Origin: Eriocheir sinensis
Taxonomy: Eukaryota > Arthropoda > Malacostraca > Decapoda > Varunidae
Direction: 5' to 3'
Assembly (NCBI RefSeq): GCF_024679095.1
Contig: NC_066516.1
Span: 19,238,544-19,302,543 of the forward strand
DNA length: 64,000 nucleotides
Positions 45,449 to 58,110 of the stretch are shown here, one piece after another; position 1 is the stretch's first letter; the number at the start of each line of letters is the position of its first letter. Position numbers and translations under genes: made by a program. The notes under the pieces are model-generated. The model was not told where the DNA came from and ran no database searches. It worked only from the letters and a program-made list of their open reading frames with translations.

Positions 45449-45983
45449 TCAAGATCATTACTGATTTAATGAATAATACAGTAATAAATCTCTAAGAAAT
45501 GATTCCTGTATACTGCACAGTTTTATAGTAGGTGCCCAGTTGCCTAGCAAGTGAGGGATACCATTGGTTGTTGGTCCAATCTTGTAAGCGTGTCACAATA
45601 CACTCTGTAGATTTTGTTAAATTCTTTAACGTGTTACTACCAATCAGCTGAGACATATAAGGGGTGGAAACAACTCGGTAGACTAACTTCACCCTTGCTC
45701 AGCTTACATGCTAGCCAACTGATATCTGCTAGATCTAGCAGTATGCTTGTATAGCAGACTGTAGGCTTATAAACTGGTAAAGCAGCCACTGTAGCGGGAG
45801 CAGTACTTACAATGGGAGCGTGGGTGGAGTGTAGCATGTTCAGTTCACTCTTTAGCCACACAACTCACCACTGGTGGGGCTGTGAACCAAACCAGAGAGT
45901 TGATCAGCAAGTACAACAAGGCATCCCACAATAATAGCTCATTCGCAATATTCCAGCAGCAGATCTTATAGGTGAGCATTTAA

Positions 45984-46316
45984 CCCGGTAGCAGTGACGG
46001 GCCAGATTTGTGGCTTTACTGTGTAGCAGTGACGGGCCAAATTTGTGCCATGATATAAACCCCCCAAAATAGATGATACATAATCTGATCACAAATGCTT
46101 TTATATATATTATGAAATGGTTTGTGTAGAAGGCAAGAAGATGCAACAGAGGTGACACTGGCCACACTCATAACTATGAAGTTTCCTATGTTTACCTTTA
46201 CTTGCCTGTACAATTTCCTGCTTAGTGACTCTGCAGGGTGTTTGGCTAATGCCATCATTTTGTCAAACTTGATATTTCCATTGTGTAATGCTGCTCAATG
46301 TTGTGTGGCTAATGGG
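45984..46316. mobile_element. piggyBac-like MITE
   Basis: TTAA occurs at both borders (45980-45983 and 46317-46320). The left end CCCGGTAGCAGTGACGGG and the right end (reverse-complemented) CCCATTAGCC match at about 7 of the first 10 positions. The left end holds a tandem duplication of GTAGCAGTGACGGGCCA, with AATTTGTG-type sequence after each copy. 333 bp, no transposase. Confidence 0.45.
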
Positions 46317-46320
46317 TTAA

Positions 46321-48230
46321 CTGAATTCAAGCCAGCACATGAGGCCAGTGGGGGGGTCAAAAAATGCTGCTCTATTCATGCCTCCATTTTTATTTATTTT
46401 TCAATGCAAATTTTGACTTACCACGCCTGTCAGAACTAAACCCTGTCATGACTTGGACTATACCCATCAGATTTTCAGATTTAACCACTTCCTTCCCTCC
46501 AACTGGTTTGTTAAAGCAAGGGTTTGCTTTGTAAAGATTTTGGAAGGGTTCTCTTTTTATCATGATTTATTGTTTTATGTACCAAGTTTTTACAAACATT
46601 TAGATTTTACAATCACTACCGAGTCCAATAGTACCAACCAAAATGGTCTATCTTGTTTAGAAGGTGAGCTCAGGCAAAAAAATGTAGAGGCATATAGCAT
46701 CAGAGCATGTGAGTGACTGCTTACCTGTATGTGAGCAATGGGACAGTCCCATCAATCAGGAGAAGCAGACAAATGCAGCCTGTGAGCTTCAGTTGAACGG
46801 ACTGTATTAGTTTGAATTTGGGATTGTGGGATGGAGCTTGTGTGCCTTTATGATTCTGTTGGATGGAAAGGATGAAAAGATATTTTGAAATACCAAAATA
46901 ATAAAAAAGTCTATAAAGTACTCTTGCATTTTTGTTTCTATTGACTTGATTAACTTCCTCCAGAAATCAAGATCAGGAATTTGGACATTTTTAATGCAAA
47001 GTTTCTTCACTATTGGGTCCAGTTAAACTTTTATCATGGCACCTGAACTCTCAGGAAAGGAGTGCATTTTTACATTCATGAGACACTAATAGAGAGAAAT
47101 CTCTATAGTTACCCTTTATTATTGCACATCACACCGTATGATTGATTCCTGAACTCTCATAGCCTTCAATGGATATAACTTAAGAAGTACTTAGGTTTTA
47201 AGAGGTGAATATGATGAATGTGGAAAGTAAGGATAATTCAATATTTCAGTTTGAGTCTGAATATGAGGGAACCCTTGGGGGGCCAAAGTTAACTGTTGGT
47301 GGGGCCGATTGTACATACTGAACTTTCTCTGCTAAATTGCATAAAATCATATTTCATATGAGAAGCCTAACAGTTCTCTCTGGGAACCATAGCCTCCACG
47401 GACTCCATCATAGTTATGTCACTGTTTAGCAACAGCTGTAAATTCATATTTACTTCTAGATAGAGGGAAATACAGCAAAATATAGAAAGCTCAAAACTAC
47501 TCACTTCCACATTTTGTGATGATAATGATGGCTGGTCAGCAGTGAGGTGCTTCCAGTACTCTCCACACCAGCAACGATTTATCTTCCTGAAAAGCGCCAT
47601 GGTAGAAATTACATTTGTGATGAAATAGGAAGAAAGGAAACCTGACGTGGGATATGTGGTGAAATACAAACAGTACAATGACTGAAAAGTTATTGTTTAT
47701 ACTATGCTCCTACCTCTCCAACAATGTATAGGGACCTGGTGACTATTGGCACCAAAGATTATTGGTTGAATAGCCCTGGGAGCGAGGGGCTTGGACTCCC
47801 CTCGTACACTGTCCTTAAGGAAGACAGCACAAACTCAACAGCCATAAGGGCATGAAATGTCAAAATTGTCAGTATGAATGTGTATGTGTATGGATGTTGC
47901 AGAGAGAATAAAGATAAGAGTGATTTATCAAACCAATGAAAGGGACATGGACTGGCATAGATAGACAAAATTGAAAGGTGGCAATGAGGTGTGACTTGGT
48001 GGAGTGAATACAGTAAAGTATGGAGAGAAGATAATTTATATGGAAAAATGGGAGTGTGTATGGCAGAATGGAAGGCAGTGACCTTGTAAGTTGTGGGTAA
48101 AAATGAAGTTTAGTAGAGTGAGATGGGTGTTTAGGAGTGTCTATGGGTCTGGGAGTGAAAGAAGTTCAGAAAGAGAAGAGTTTTGTGAAGTGTTAGGAGA
48201 ATATGTTGGTAGATAATTGTTTATTTTTCA
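46321..48230. other. No gene seen
   Basis: AT-rich intergenic sequence with no convincing open frame or repeat. A small hairpin (CGAGGGG, 8-nt loop, CCCCTCG) lies near 47783. Confidence 0.45.
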
Positions 48231-48233
48231 ACA

Positions 48234-48305
48234 ACTCGCCTGGGAATCAAACCCGGGCCCTTGAGACCTTATGCCGATTCTCTAGCATCAAGCCAAAGGA
48301 TACCT
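48234..48305 (-). mobile_element. tRNA-like sequence, probable SINE head
   Basis: The reverse complement reads TTTGGCTTGATGCTAGAGAA (A-box region) and CCCGGGTTTGATTCCCAGG (B box). The arms do not close into a full cloverleaf by eye, so a SINE head or tRNA pseudogene is more likely than a working tRNA. Confidence 0.4.
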
Positions 48306-48309
48306 TATC

Positions 48310-49730
48310 CTTATCTGCATCTCTGGCCATTACAGTGATATTAAGGCCGGTGTGAGTAAACTGCTGTCTCTTGTAACCCATGGACAATGTGTAATTACGC
48401 CACATTGTGCGTTGTGCTTATTTACACGTGTACAAATAAAATAATAATCATAAAGGTTGTGGGAAGGTGAGACGGTAAATTGACTCGGGGAGCAGGTGGC
48501 GACGGGTCGGTGTCTTGTATCCGAGTGGTAGGCTTTAGGCCTCATGTTTACGTGAGTTACGTGTCGAAGTTTCGATGCTTCGGCACTTGACGTCACTTTT
48601 TGGCACTTCAGCCAGGGTCGCATGATGTAAAAATTTTCCCCATGATTTACCATCGTAAATTAGAATTATTCTCTCATTACCCGAAGTGCAAATTACTCAC
48701 AGTGCATAATTTCTCCAGCTGACATTAATGATTTAATAGGTAAAAAATTCAGACACTTTTTATACTGCTCCATTTTTTTGTTTTTAAATTCCATTTTTAA
48801 AGTTATTATTTTTTCTTCGTCCCAAGTCTCTTGTTTGTTCCTACCCTTTTTCCTGATGTACTTATAATATAGTCTAAAATGTCTGTTTTCATTATCTCCC
48901 AAAATCATGTCCTGCTTGCCCACAGCTTCATTAACTATTATGTAGTTGTCAACAAATATGCCAATCCATTTCTGCGCAGTACCATAATTATGTTCCACCT
49001 TCCAGTTCTGTTTCTGTTAAAGTTAGGAACTACCTTATTTATATCAACCATTTTATTAAGTGTTTTATGGCCATTAGCATCCCCCATAATTTTATCAATA
49101 TATTATTTCCTACCATTTTTTCACCTCTAAAACAGGGTCAAATATTTTTTCCTACTTTCCTATGTTTTCTCTTCCCATATAATATAAAACTGTACTCCAT
49201 GATATTTGATTATTTGGTATCTTAACTGCTATAATATTACCTTCCTCAGTGAGCCCTCACACCCTCAATGTACAGCAGTATCTTTCAGTAGAATTTTCTC
49301 AAACTGTTGCCCTCTCTTCTAGTGAAATAACACTTTCTCCAACTGTTCTCCCACTTCCAATTTCCATCCATTATCCTTTTTAACTAAAACTTAAATGCCA
49401 TCATGTCTTGATTAATCGCATTACATTGTAAACATTGTATTATAACTATAGTCTCCAGTTACTTTCCTTCCATCGCTTTGTGTTAACAAAGTCACTTCAT
49501 TAATTATTTCAGATCTCAAACTTCTTTTCTCTATATAGCTTATCTGTTGTCCCTTCCTTCCTTCTAATGCTCATCCACTCGTCAATCATAATCAACGCTA
49601 CCCAAGTTACCACCTCTACCTCACGCCCACCTCAAATCTATTTATCTATAAAGACAGAGTCCTTTATCTGATACAAACTTCTGCTCACCGAGTTATAGCA
49701 GAAATTAGTATAAACCTGGAGGAAGAGGAA
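48310..49730. other. No supported gene
   Basis: A minus-strand frame at 48693-49016 encodes a charged 107-residue segment and is flanked by frames that might be a decayed retroelement, but no diagnostic motif is present. The remainder is AT-rich intergenic DNA. Confidence 0.4.
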
Positions 49731-49732
49731 TG

Positions 49733-49795
49733 AACTTTGTCGTGGCCGGGAATCGAACCGCGACCAGCAAGATGGGAAGCTAGAGATACTATTGG
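49733..49795 (-). mobile_element. Partial tRNA-derived SINE
   Basis: The reverse complement has TCTTGCTGGTCGCGGTTCGA and TTCCCGGCC, matching the B-box region of the SINE at 59797-60020 but lacking the rest. Confidence 0.45.
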
Positions 49796-49922
49796 GGGTG
49801 ACCACTGTTACCACTAAAGGTGGCCTGTGGCTGGCTGACGCTCATATAGGTGCCACTCAGGAGGCAGTCGGCCTAGCCTTGACCTAGCCTGCTAGCAAAC
49901 ATATCTGAATACTAGCAGTTTT

Positions 49923-50435
49923 GAGCTGGGCGCGTTACTGGATTTGGGGTAGTCCGCTACCGCTCCTCCGCACCTCAGACGAAGGTAGTCCGCACCTGTA
50001 CTTCCGCGCCTAAATTTTTTTTCGCTCGGTCCGCTACCGGACCTCCTCACCTCTGCTACTGTACCCAAAACTATTAAAGCGCGCCTGAAAAAAACTAGTC
50101 CGCACCTCAAAAATAAAACAAAATAGTACAAGGCAATAATACTAAACAATCGCAGTGAATCACTAAGTCAAAAGATTCTGAAAAGAAAAAAAACTTGATA
50201 CAGTGATCAGCTGGTAACACACAGCCCGCCAAAACGAGCGAAAGTAATGCCGCGGACTGTTTGTCGTCTTCGTTTTTTTATCTTTGAAAATCTCAGGTGC
50301 GGAAGTCTGGACTCAAAATTTCGCCTGTCCGCACCTGTTACTTCCGCACCTTTGAAAACTTTCCGGGCTTCCGCACCTCGTTTGGCGGTCCGCAGGTGCG
50401 GAGGTCCGGACCGAGGTGCGGAAGTGCCCAGGTAT
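49923..50435. mobile_element. Non-autonomous hAT-like element with TCCGCACCT motifs
   Basis: A perfect 8-bp duplication GCAGTTTT flanks the element (49915-49922 and 50436-50443). Ends share CTGGGC (GAGCTGGGCGCG left; ATACCTGGGCAC right, reverse-complemented). Both subterminal regions are crowded with TCCGCACCT or its complement AGGTGCGGA: about four in the left 190 bp and about eight in the right 160 bp. Such arrays are typical transposase-binding sites of hAT elements. 513 bp, no transposase. Confidence 0.75.
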
Positions 50436-50443
50436 GCAGTTTT

Positions 50444-51015
50444 CAATGATGTTATTGCTCAATATGGGATTATGTAAAGTGCTTGGCTGCAGATCAAGTG
50501 GCATCACATAACATATTTCTTGTAAGTCACTAAGAAAACGGGAATGAAAGAAAATTTCAAGGGACAACTAGCGTACGATGACAACTGAATATGTATAACA
50601 AGAATCAACTTTGTTTTTTTTATAAGATACGTTATCTACCCTAGATAATATTGGATCATGAGTAGACGTGTCAAAACGTATGTTGTTTTTGGTGATAATA
50701 TAATGTATCAATAATATCCGAATAATGGTGGAAAGGTACAGCATGTTAATGTTTTCACAGTCGTAAGGTTGGGAATGATCATTCGTATCCACTTAACTAT
50801 TTTTTATAGCTGCTCATACTTCAGAAACGAATAATTATCGACGGAAACGATTTTCAGCCAAGAGAACAACAAAGTAGTCAACCACCGTAACGGGTACCTA
50901 CTTTTGAATAGCTACTAGAAATCGTATGTTCCTCAATTTGAGCTTGAATACAGTTAATAACGCTATATCTAACGTACAACTACTCCGGATAATTACCAAT
51001 AAATAGGTGTTCATG
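50444..51015. other. No gene seen
   Basis: AT-rich intergenic sequence without motifs. Confidence 0.45.
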
Positions 51016-51355
51016 GGTAGGCGGTGGCTGAGTGGTTTGCGTGCGGGCCACCCGCATTCACCGTGTAATGGACGACACGGGTTCGAATCCGTCGCTACCA
51101 CCTTGGATTTTTCAGTCACCGCCGAGTGGCTTAAGACTACCCCATGCTATCCTGAAGATCACTCATCAACCCGGCCTCTAGAGGAAACCGTCCAAGTAAA
51201 TCAAGAACGAGCTCCGGGGGACAGCATGAGCCAAGAAAAGATGGCGCCACTATAAAACACTTGCCTGCGCCAAGACGGGCTGGGGCCGACTACCATTCAG
51301 ACCTCAAGAAAGCCTACCGGCGCTATGGGCTGGCACGTAAAAAAAAAAAAAAAAA
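51016..51355 (+). mobile_element. Full-length tRNA-derived SINE (Ser/Leu-type head)
   Basis: The head GGTAGGCGGTGGCTGAGTGG has an A box, a long variable-arm-like stretch and GGGTTCGAATCCGTCGCTACC, where the B box pairs back to the 5' end. The body has GCCACTATAAAACACTTGCC, TGCGCCAAGACGGGCTG and GGCTGGCACGT, and ends in A16. A 5'-truncated copy lies at 54326-54497. Transcription would be by RNA polymerase III from the internal boxes. Confidence 0.85.
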
Positions 51356-51359
51356 TGAG

Positions 51360-52113
51360 GCAGTTTTAAACTCGTACAACCTTGTACAATCATCCCATTT
51401 CTCCTGTTATGCTGCGGGAGTTGTAAATTTCTCCAAAAATCTGATATTGTCGCCTATACTGTCAGCTGAAAGTACTATTAACGCCACGAGAGATCCACAC
51501 ACTCGGCGGCCTCTTTCCTGCATCTTAATCCCCCACCCCCACCCCCACCCCCCCGACACACAATTCACACCGATTACTTACCTAGACAAGGGCACGACAT
51601 TATGGAGATAGTCAGTGGGCTAAAACCATTACCACAGGAACTCACCAGGGTCTGTGATGACCGCAGTGGAGGAAGCACATCGGATACACGTCGAATAAGT
51701 ATCTCGCGTGACCCTTCGTCCAGTGTGGCGGCGGTGCTCTGCGTCCCTGCCTGACGGACATACTCGACTCATCGAGCACCGCCTCGGTTCACAGAATAAC
51801 GGTGCTCGAGGAAGAGGTGATTATGTGATTTGTTAGATATCGTGAACCTCTTGTGATTATTTCTCCTGATTTTAGCCTTTTGCTGGTATTTATTGCCACC
51901 CGTTTTCCCTCTTCCTGTTTCCACTGTTAACAAACTTGCATGCTGCTTTGTCTGGGTCACTCCTTTTACAGTGTAAATATTAAACTATCAGAAGTCTTCA
52001 TTTACTTCCGTTCCCTTCCCTTGTATTAATAAAACAATCTCAAACCTCTTCTCTTTATAACTTTTTCTGTTGTACCTTCTTTCCCTTTAATGCTCATCTC
52101 CATTGCCATTTTT
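51360..52113. other. No gene seen; C-rich microsatellite
   Basis: A CCCCCA repeat lies at about 51528-51552. The segment 51620-51840 (AACTCACCAGGGTCTGTGATGA context; CGTGACCCTTCGTCC) is repeated, diverged, at about 54540-54760, so an unclassified dispersed repeat joins these two places. Confidence 0.5.
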
Positions 52114-52411
52114 AACACCTACTATCCATATCAGACCCCCCTATGACATACCATTTTTCGCAAATATCGTTCAAACGAAGACTCGGATCAGCATGGTGCT
52201 GTGGCACGAATTGTTTCACACACTCCGCTAATTTTTGACACTATTGTGGACTGCCAGATGCGGTTAATTATGACGTTTACTCATGACTGTGATGGCAAAA
52301 CCTACGTGAGCCACTTACACATTCGAACAGGTTAGGCGTGACGTATTTGTGACGTATCCCCCACCTACTTCCACCCCAGCCTCCCTCCTCCCTCCTCCCT
52401 CCTCTTTCTCC

Positions 52412-52534
<123 letters not shown>

Positions 52535-53036
52535 ATGAGATGTAAAGTTATGCACACATTACTTGTCTATAATGGCGGATATCTCGAAAGTATATGCTAA
52601 GTATGGTTGGGTGTTTTATACACACGACTGTTTTATCTGTAACTACGAAATATAACTTTGATTCATTATTTACCTATTCAGACTTATCCTTAATTTGTTC
52701 TCGATATTCTCTTGGTTAAACATATGGAAGAGTCGTAGTGCGATGCCTCCTTTGCACCCACGCAGACCATGGCTGACAGTGACAGCGATGAAATACTCCT
52801 TCCTCCACAGGATGTGGGTATCAGCCGTCTATCGGCAGCATGCCCGATACTTACCATGTTACCTTCTTCACTTACCAAATACGGTATAACGGTGAAACAA
52901 GCAATAACATCAATTACGATTGCTTGCATAAACTATCCAACCTTAATCGGCATATAATTTCTACTTATCTGCCATTAATTCAAGTCATACTTGTGTGTGC
53001 ATGGGTTCATATCTCTTGTACAACTCAAGTGGAAAA

Positions 53037-53250
53037 GAGATTTACAGATTTACATATATTTACATAGAAAATCAGACCACACAGACCCCATGGTCCAGAC
53101 TAGGTGGTCTGTCCTTAAACCTAAGTGATTCTACATTAATCAGAAGGCTCCAAAACGTTGCATTTCAACTCTAGATAATATTAAGTTGAAGGAAGTGGTG
53201 ACGGTCGAGCTTGTTTTTAAAGGAGTCAATCGTGTTACACTGGACCACTG
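53037..53250 (-). mobile_element. LINE 3' end
   Basis: The minus strand encodes a C-terminal ORF end (CNTIDSFKNKLDRHHFLQLN, then stop), followed by a 3' UTR containing GACCACCTAGTCTGGACCAT. The 3' UTR part is shared with 28931-29083 inside the GGTACC hAT-like element. SFKNKLD-type endings are common in Jockey/CR1-group ORF2 proteins. Confidence 0.6.
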
Positions 53251-53256
53251 AGGGGG

Positions 53257-53258
<2 letters not shown>

Positions 53259-53310
<52 letters not shown>
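53259..53310. repeat. (GA)n microsatellite
   Basis: About 52 bp of GA at the inner border of the right palindrome arm. Confidence 0.95.
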
Positions 53311-53314
<4 letters not shown>

Positions 53315-53729
53315 GGAGATATGGGGGAGAAAGAGGAGGGTAGGAGGGAGGGAAAGGGACGGGTGGGAGTAGGAGAAGCCAGGGGTGGAAGTAGGTGGAG
53401 GATACGTCACAAATACGTCACGCCTAACCTGTTCGAATGTGTAAGTGGCTCACGTAGGTTTTGCCATCACAGTCATCTACGCCATAATTAACCGCATCTG
53501 GCAGTCCACAATAGTGTCAAAAATTAGCGGAGTGTGTGAAACAATTCGTGCCACAGCACCATGCTGATCCGAGTCTTCGTTTGAACGATATTTGCGAAAA
53601 ACGGTATGTCATAGGGGGGTCTGATATGGATAGTAGTGTTTTCTTTCTCACCCTTTCACCCTCCAACTGAGTGGTTTGAAGTTATGGTCATTTCGCAAAT
53701 TTGTGGACTCCCACTGCCTTGTGGAAATG

Positions 53730-54095
53730 GGTAAAGATTCGTTTTAGTACCGTGCCAGTATCTCATTATCTACTTTATGAAACATCACTGTCTCTTCATA
53801 TATCTTTTCTACAAACCTTCAACATTCATGGATACGCTTTCAAAATCCAATTCAAGGACCTTTTTTTTTACTCTTAAAAATAGGGGAATAATGTTTACGA
53901 AAGCGCGTCTCCTCCTCGGGTGCTGGCCGCGGCGATGGTGGTGACGCCGCAGTTGCAAAATAGCTCGTCGAAGGCTTAGAGTGGGGGAGTATATTTAATC
54001 TTTTCCAACCGAACTTTACGACCTGCTAACGAGGGGGCTGTGCCCCCTCGACCCCCCCTTCTAACCAGGGGGGGCTGCGCCCCCCCATGGATACG
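53730..54095. mobile_element. One arm and core of a foldback-family element
   Basis: GGTAAAGATTCGTTTTAGTA, CGCTTTCAAAATCCAATTCA and GTTTACGAAAGCG match the arm of the element at 35288-35778. Downstream, 54030-54090 has two GC palindromes: GAGGGGGC-TGT-GCCCCCTC-type and GGGGGGGCTGCGCCCCCCC. They correspond to that element's core module. No inverted second arm was found, so this copy is incomplete or rearranged. Confidence 0.65.
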
Positions 54096-54325
54096 CCCAC
54101 ATGTATATGCGACTTATTTCTGCAAGGAGGTATTTCTCGCAACACAAGCTGCACCGCCGCCGCGCCCGTCGCTAGAGCAAGCCTGTTATTTTTATGCAAA
54201 AAAAGCCTTTAACGTCAGCTGAAAGAGTATCAACTTCACGAGACATCCACGCACTCGGCGGCCTCTTTCCTGAATCTTAACACCGTCCCCCCGCCTTCCC
54301 GATCACCGATTATTTTGTTTACCTA

Positions 54326-54466
54326 GACAGTGCAAGATGGTGCCACAATAAACACTCGCCTGCGCCAGAACGGGCTGAGCCGACCATCAGGCCCCACCGG
54401 GAAGAAGCCTTGGGCCGACCATCAGGCCCCACCGGGAAGATGCCTACTGACGCAATAGGTAGCGAC

Positions 54467-54497
<31 letters not shown>
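54326..54497 (+). mobile_element. 5'-truncated SINE, poly(A) tail
   Basis: Matches the 3' half of the SINE at 51016-51355 (GGTGCCACAATAAACACTCG, CTGCGCCAGAACGGGCTGAG), carries a 42-bp tandem duplication around GGCCGACCATCAGGCCCCAC, and ends in about A28. Confidence 0.75.
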
Positions 54498-54501
<4 letters not shown>

Positions 54502-54539
54502 GGATATTATGGGGATAATCACTGGGCTAACACCATTAC

Positions 54540-57500
54540 CATAGGGAGTCACCAGGATCTGCAATGACCACAGTGGAGGACGCACATCCGATACACATGG
54601 ATAAAATAGCCCGCGTGACCCTTCGTCCGGTGTGGCGGCGGTGCACTGCGTCCCTGCCTGGCGGGCAGCGAGCCGCCGGCGAATCACATATTCGACTCTT
54701 CGAGCATCGCCTCGGTTCACCGAACAGCGGTGGTCGGAGAAGTGATTATGTGATTTGTTAGACATTGTGAACCTTCTGTTGCGTTTACTTCTCAATGGTT
54801 TCAGATGTTTGCTGGTAAGAAAAAAACTAAGCAAAAATACTTCCTCCAAGGTAACGAGAAGTAAATGTGGTAATTAAACACTGGGTAAGCTCTAATTATG
54901 ATAGGAAAGCCCGCCACTTATAAGAAATGGAAAAATGCATGCAACGGTTACATATCGGCTAATATAACAAGACGAACTAGAAAATATACGACACTCACTT
55001 GTGTTGTCCATAAAATGCAAGTGTAATTAAGGTGTATGTTCATCTCTGAAATCGCTATTGTGGGTGGACGTACACACCTTTCAAAGACCTCGTTTCTTCT
55101 GCAATCAGGGTCTGGGATGGGCTCAAGGATGTAGCATTCCAATATTGTTTCAAGTTCACCAATTCATTAATTTTCTCTCTCAAATTCATTTACAGTGGTT
55201 TCTAAAACTCTGTGGTGGTACACGTTTATGCGGTTAAGATATATGAAGAAATACCTTCATAAAATATGGTGTTGAAATATTCTGAGTATGAATAACACAA
55301 GCGGTCTGTTCACAATAATTTATTTGGGCATACTGAATACGCGCCATGTTCTTCATACTTACAAGACGCAGGGCCTGCACGGTGCCCGGCCGGCAGGAGC
55401 CCAGGGGGGTGGCGCGGCCGCGGAGGCCCGCACACCCTCGCTTTTCGGGAAAACCATGACCTTTTGCCGCTGGGGCCGCTTGTTTCGTCAGACCGTTGAC
55501 TTACACACACACGTCCCGTAGGGTGGGGCTCAGGAGCAAATTTGATAGAAAGGCCTCGCCACGGGTGGCGTCAGCGCACGGAGGACTGGCGGGATGCACA
55601 GGGCATGCCATGCCTGCCCACTCCGCCCGCTGACCACCTGTGAAATCATGTAACAATGGCCGCCTGTCCGTCAGACTTTACTCCACCCTCTGTGTGTGTA
55701 GGTGTACAGGGCAGCCGTCGACTCTGCTACATTTTCACTATTTGGCAGCTCTACAAAGTATAATTTCTTAGGCTAAACAATATCAGCGGTTATACACTGA
55801 CGCCTCGGCTAGGCCAACACTGAACATGAATCATCTAATAGGGCGGTGAAGAGAATTCCGTGGAAATATATTTTCTTGTCTACGAAAACACGAGCGTTTG
55901 TACAATATTATTCACATATAATTATCATTCCATGTCTTTATCATAATTATATCATATATTTATTGGTAAAATACATTGCAGCCAAATTTCTGAAAGATAC
56001 TAGGTGAAAGTTGAAGATAAATTCAGCCGCGAGAAAATATATCTTGCTGGCGTGCACTCCTGAGTGGCTGCAGGAGGGAAGGGAGGGGCTGCGCGGCGGC
56101 CGGGGCGGCGCCGAAGGACTGTGGCGTCGAGTAGGTGAGTTAGTGTCTTGGGCAGTCACGCACGGCCTGGCGTGGGGCTTCGCCCCCATCTTGTGGTGAT
56201 GCGAAAAGATCCATTAATACAACACCTACGTATCTGTTATGGAACAAACTTCATATTCTCTATACATAACATAAATACTATACTGATACGATGAAGTTTG
56301 CTAAATAGCAAGAAACTAAATTCATCATAAGGAATACACTTACATAAATTATACAATGACTTAAATGTCCAAATACAATTTTAAGATATTAAGACTATTG
56401 ATTTAATTGAATTCGTACTTTACTACATTTTGTATTCTTCTTCAAGAATGTCTAACATCTGCCGCGAGAAGAAAGGTCTCGCAGATGTTGGTTTCTCATG
56501 AAACATGTCGGTAAGTGCCGGCTGAAGGGCTGCTTCCAGGGTTGGGCGCGGGACCCGAGGGCCAGCGGGGGGTTGCTTGTGCTCTGAGGGGCGATGGCGA
56601 GGCTCGGGAGGGCGGTCGACAGAGTGGAAACTGAGGAAACTTATCCAGATGCAGGGCCAGCAGGGAGTAAAGAGGAGTTACGTGAGGAGCAGAATACAAG
56701 GGAAAGACAGAAACGCTAAGGGCTGAGGAAGATGGTCACAGGGCGGAAAGGGAAGGGGAGGCAGGAAAGGCATATCCATTGAGAACAGCACAACGCACTT
56801 GGTCCAGACGGCAGCCAGCCGCACCGGCTCGATGTGAGGCTGGGCGGCGCACGCCACCTCCAGCAACGAGGCGCATCGCTGAATTGGCGGAGCAGGTGGC
56901 GCTGCTGGACGTCGGACGAAACAACTAAGGGGACTCGTGTGCTGTGTCAAATTAGCTTCCATTTGATCGAAAAAACAAACACAAATGAAGTGTAGCTGAC
57001 CACACACACATTAAATATACATAAACAGCATCTTAAGACGGGACTTAACATTGGCTGTCAAGCCTAACTACAGTGAACACGTTAGCAAAAAAAAGTTCCT
57101 TACATACCTACAGTTACCACTTATTAAAATGAACGACTGAAACTGAACAGTTCAGGCTTGCAAACATATCAACACTGAGTGAACTTCGATCCCTGACACA
57201 CACCACGAACCAGCGACACCAAGTACAACCGACCTACACAAACGCTTAGACAAAACAAACTCCACTTCAGTCCCTTCATGAGGTGTTTAATTCGAAAGCT
57301 TCATAGCGACGGAGCCACTGATGCACTCGTTAAATTAGCAGACAAATATGTCTTGATGGAACAAAAAACTCACACTCCGTCGGTCACTCCTCTGAAATAT
57401 CTTGGGTTGATAGCAAGAAGGTTAGTGCTGCTGGTGGGGCGGGCTGCCTGGTCCTGGCGTGGTGCTGGCGGGCTCGAGGCGGGCACGGCATCCACGCGGG

Positions 57501-58110
57501 CCCAGGGAACCAGAGAGCCGCGCTGCAGCTCGTCGTCGCCCCAACACGGTGCCCCACACTGGCCCGAACCCCTTTACTTGGCTCAGTGGCTTCTCCAGGG
57601 GGCAGCACACTGGAAGGAGTCTCTGCATTGTCCAGTTGTTATTCAATAAATACTTCACTGATTACGATAGTCGGCGTAACTAAAGTGATCAAACTATGGC
57701 GACACAGAGTAAAATGCTACCACATCCGGTTGAGTGTTTACTTTGGCTTCACAGAGTCTGAAACAAAACTGTCATCATCCATTATTTTACGTAATAATAC
57801 TCAGTAACTTAATGGATCAATTACTGATGCGCCACGACTAGACGAGAGGTACGCAAGGCTATGAACATCCTGCAAGCTGTCGGTGGGTGAGTCCGAGTTG
57901 AGGAGAGCGCTCAGGAGCAAGGCGTGAGGGCAGCGTCGCGGCCCCTGGAGGCTGGAGGGAAGAGTCCTTTCGTCCATCCACCTCACGATGATGGGCTTCT
58001 CGGGGGGGGAGGGGGTGCTGCGGCCTAGAACGACAGCGCGTCTGCCCGGAGGCGGTGGCCTGCTGGACGTTGGAATGATTGTGAAGGGGGAGGGGGACAG
58101 GTGGCGCGCC
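54540..58110. other. Intergenic or 3' UTR/alternative-exon territory of the cyclase; no separate gene supported
   Basis: 54540-54760 repeats sequence from 51630-51840. On the minus strand there is a GTAAGT donor-like site just below 55360, preceded by an open, GC-rich frame. Open Pro-rich frames also lie at 56678-57007, 57422-57658 and 57801-58136. They could be alternative 3' exons or UTR of the guanylate cyclase, which ends its main frame at 58111. None has a recognisable domain. Confidence 0.35.

Noticed and set aside
48693..49016. Minus-strand frame of 107 charged residues, possibly a retroelement endonuclease
   Set aside because: The codons look plausible, but no catalytic motif was found and both flanks are frame-broken.
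51016..51101. Working tRNA-Ser/Leu gene
   Set aside because: It is the head of a SINE that ends in poly(A) 240 bp downstream.
52769..52957. Short frame beginning MADSDSDEILLPPQ as a first coding exon
   Set aside because: No convincing splice donor or partner exon, and it lies inside a palindrome spacer.
55310..55510. Minus-strand GC-rich frame before a GTAAGT site, possible alternative cyclase exon
   Set aside because: No acceptor with matching phase could be fixed and no domain is visible; kept only as a note in the region entry.
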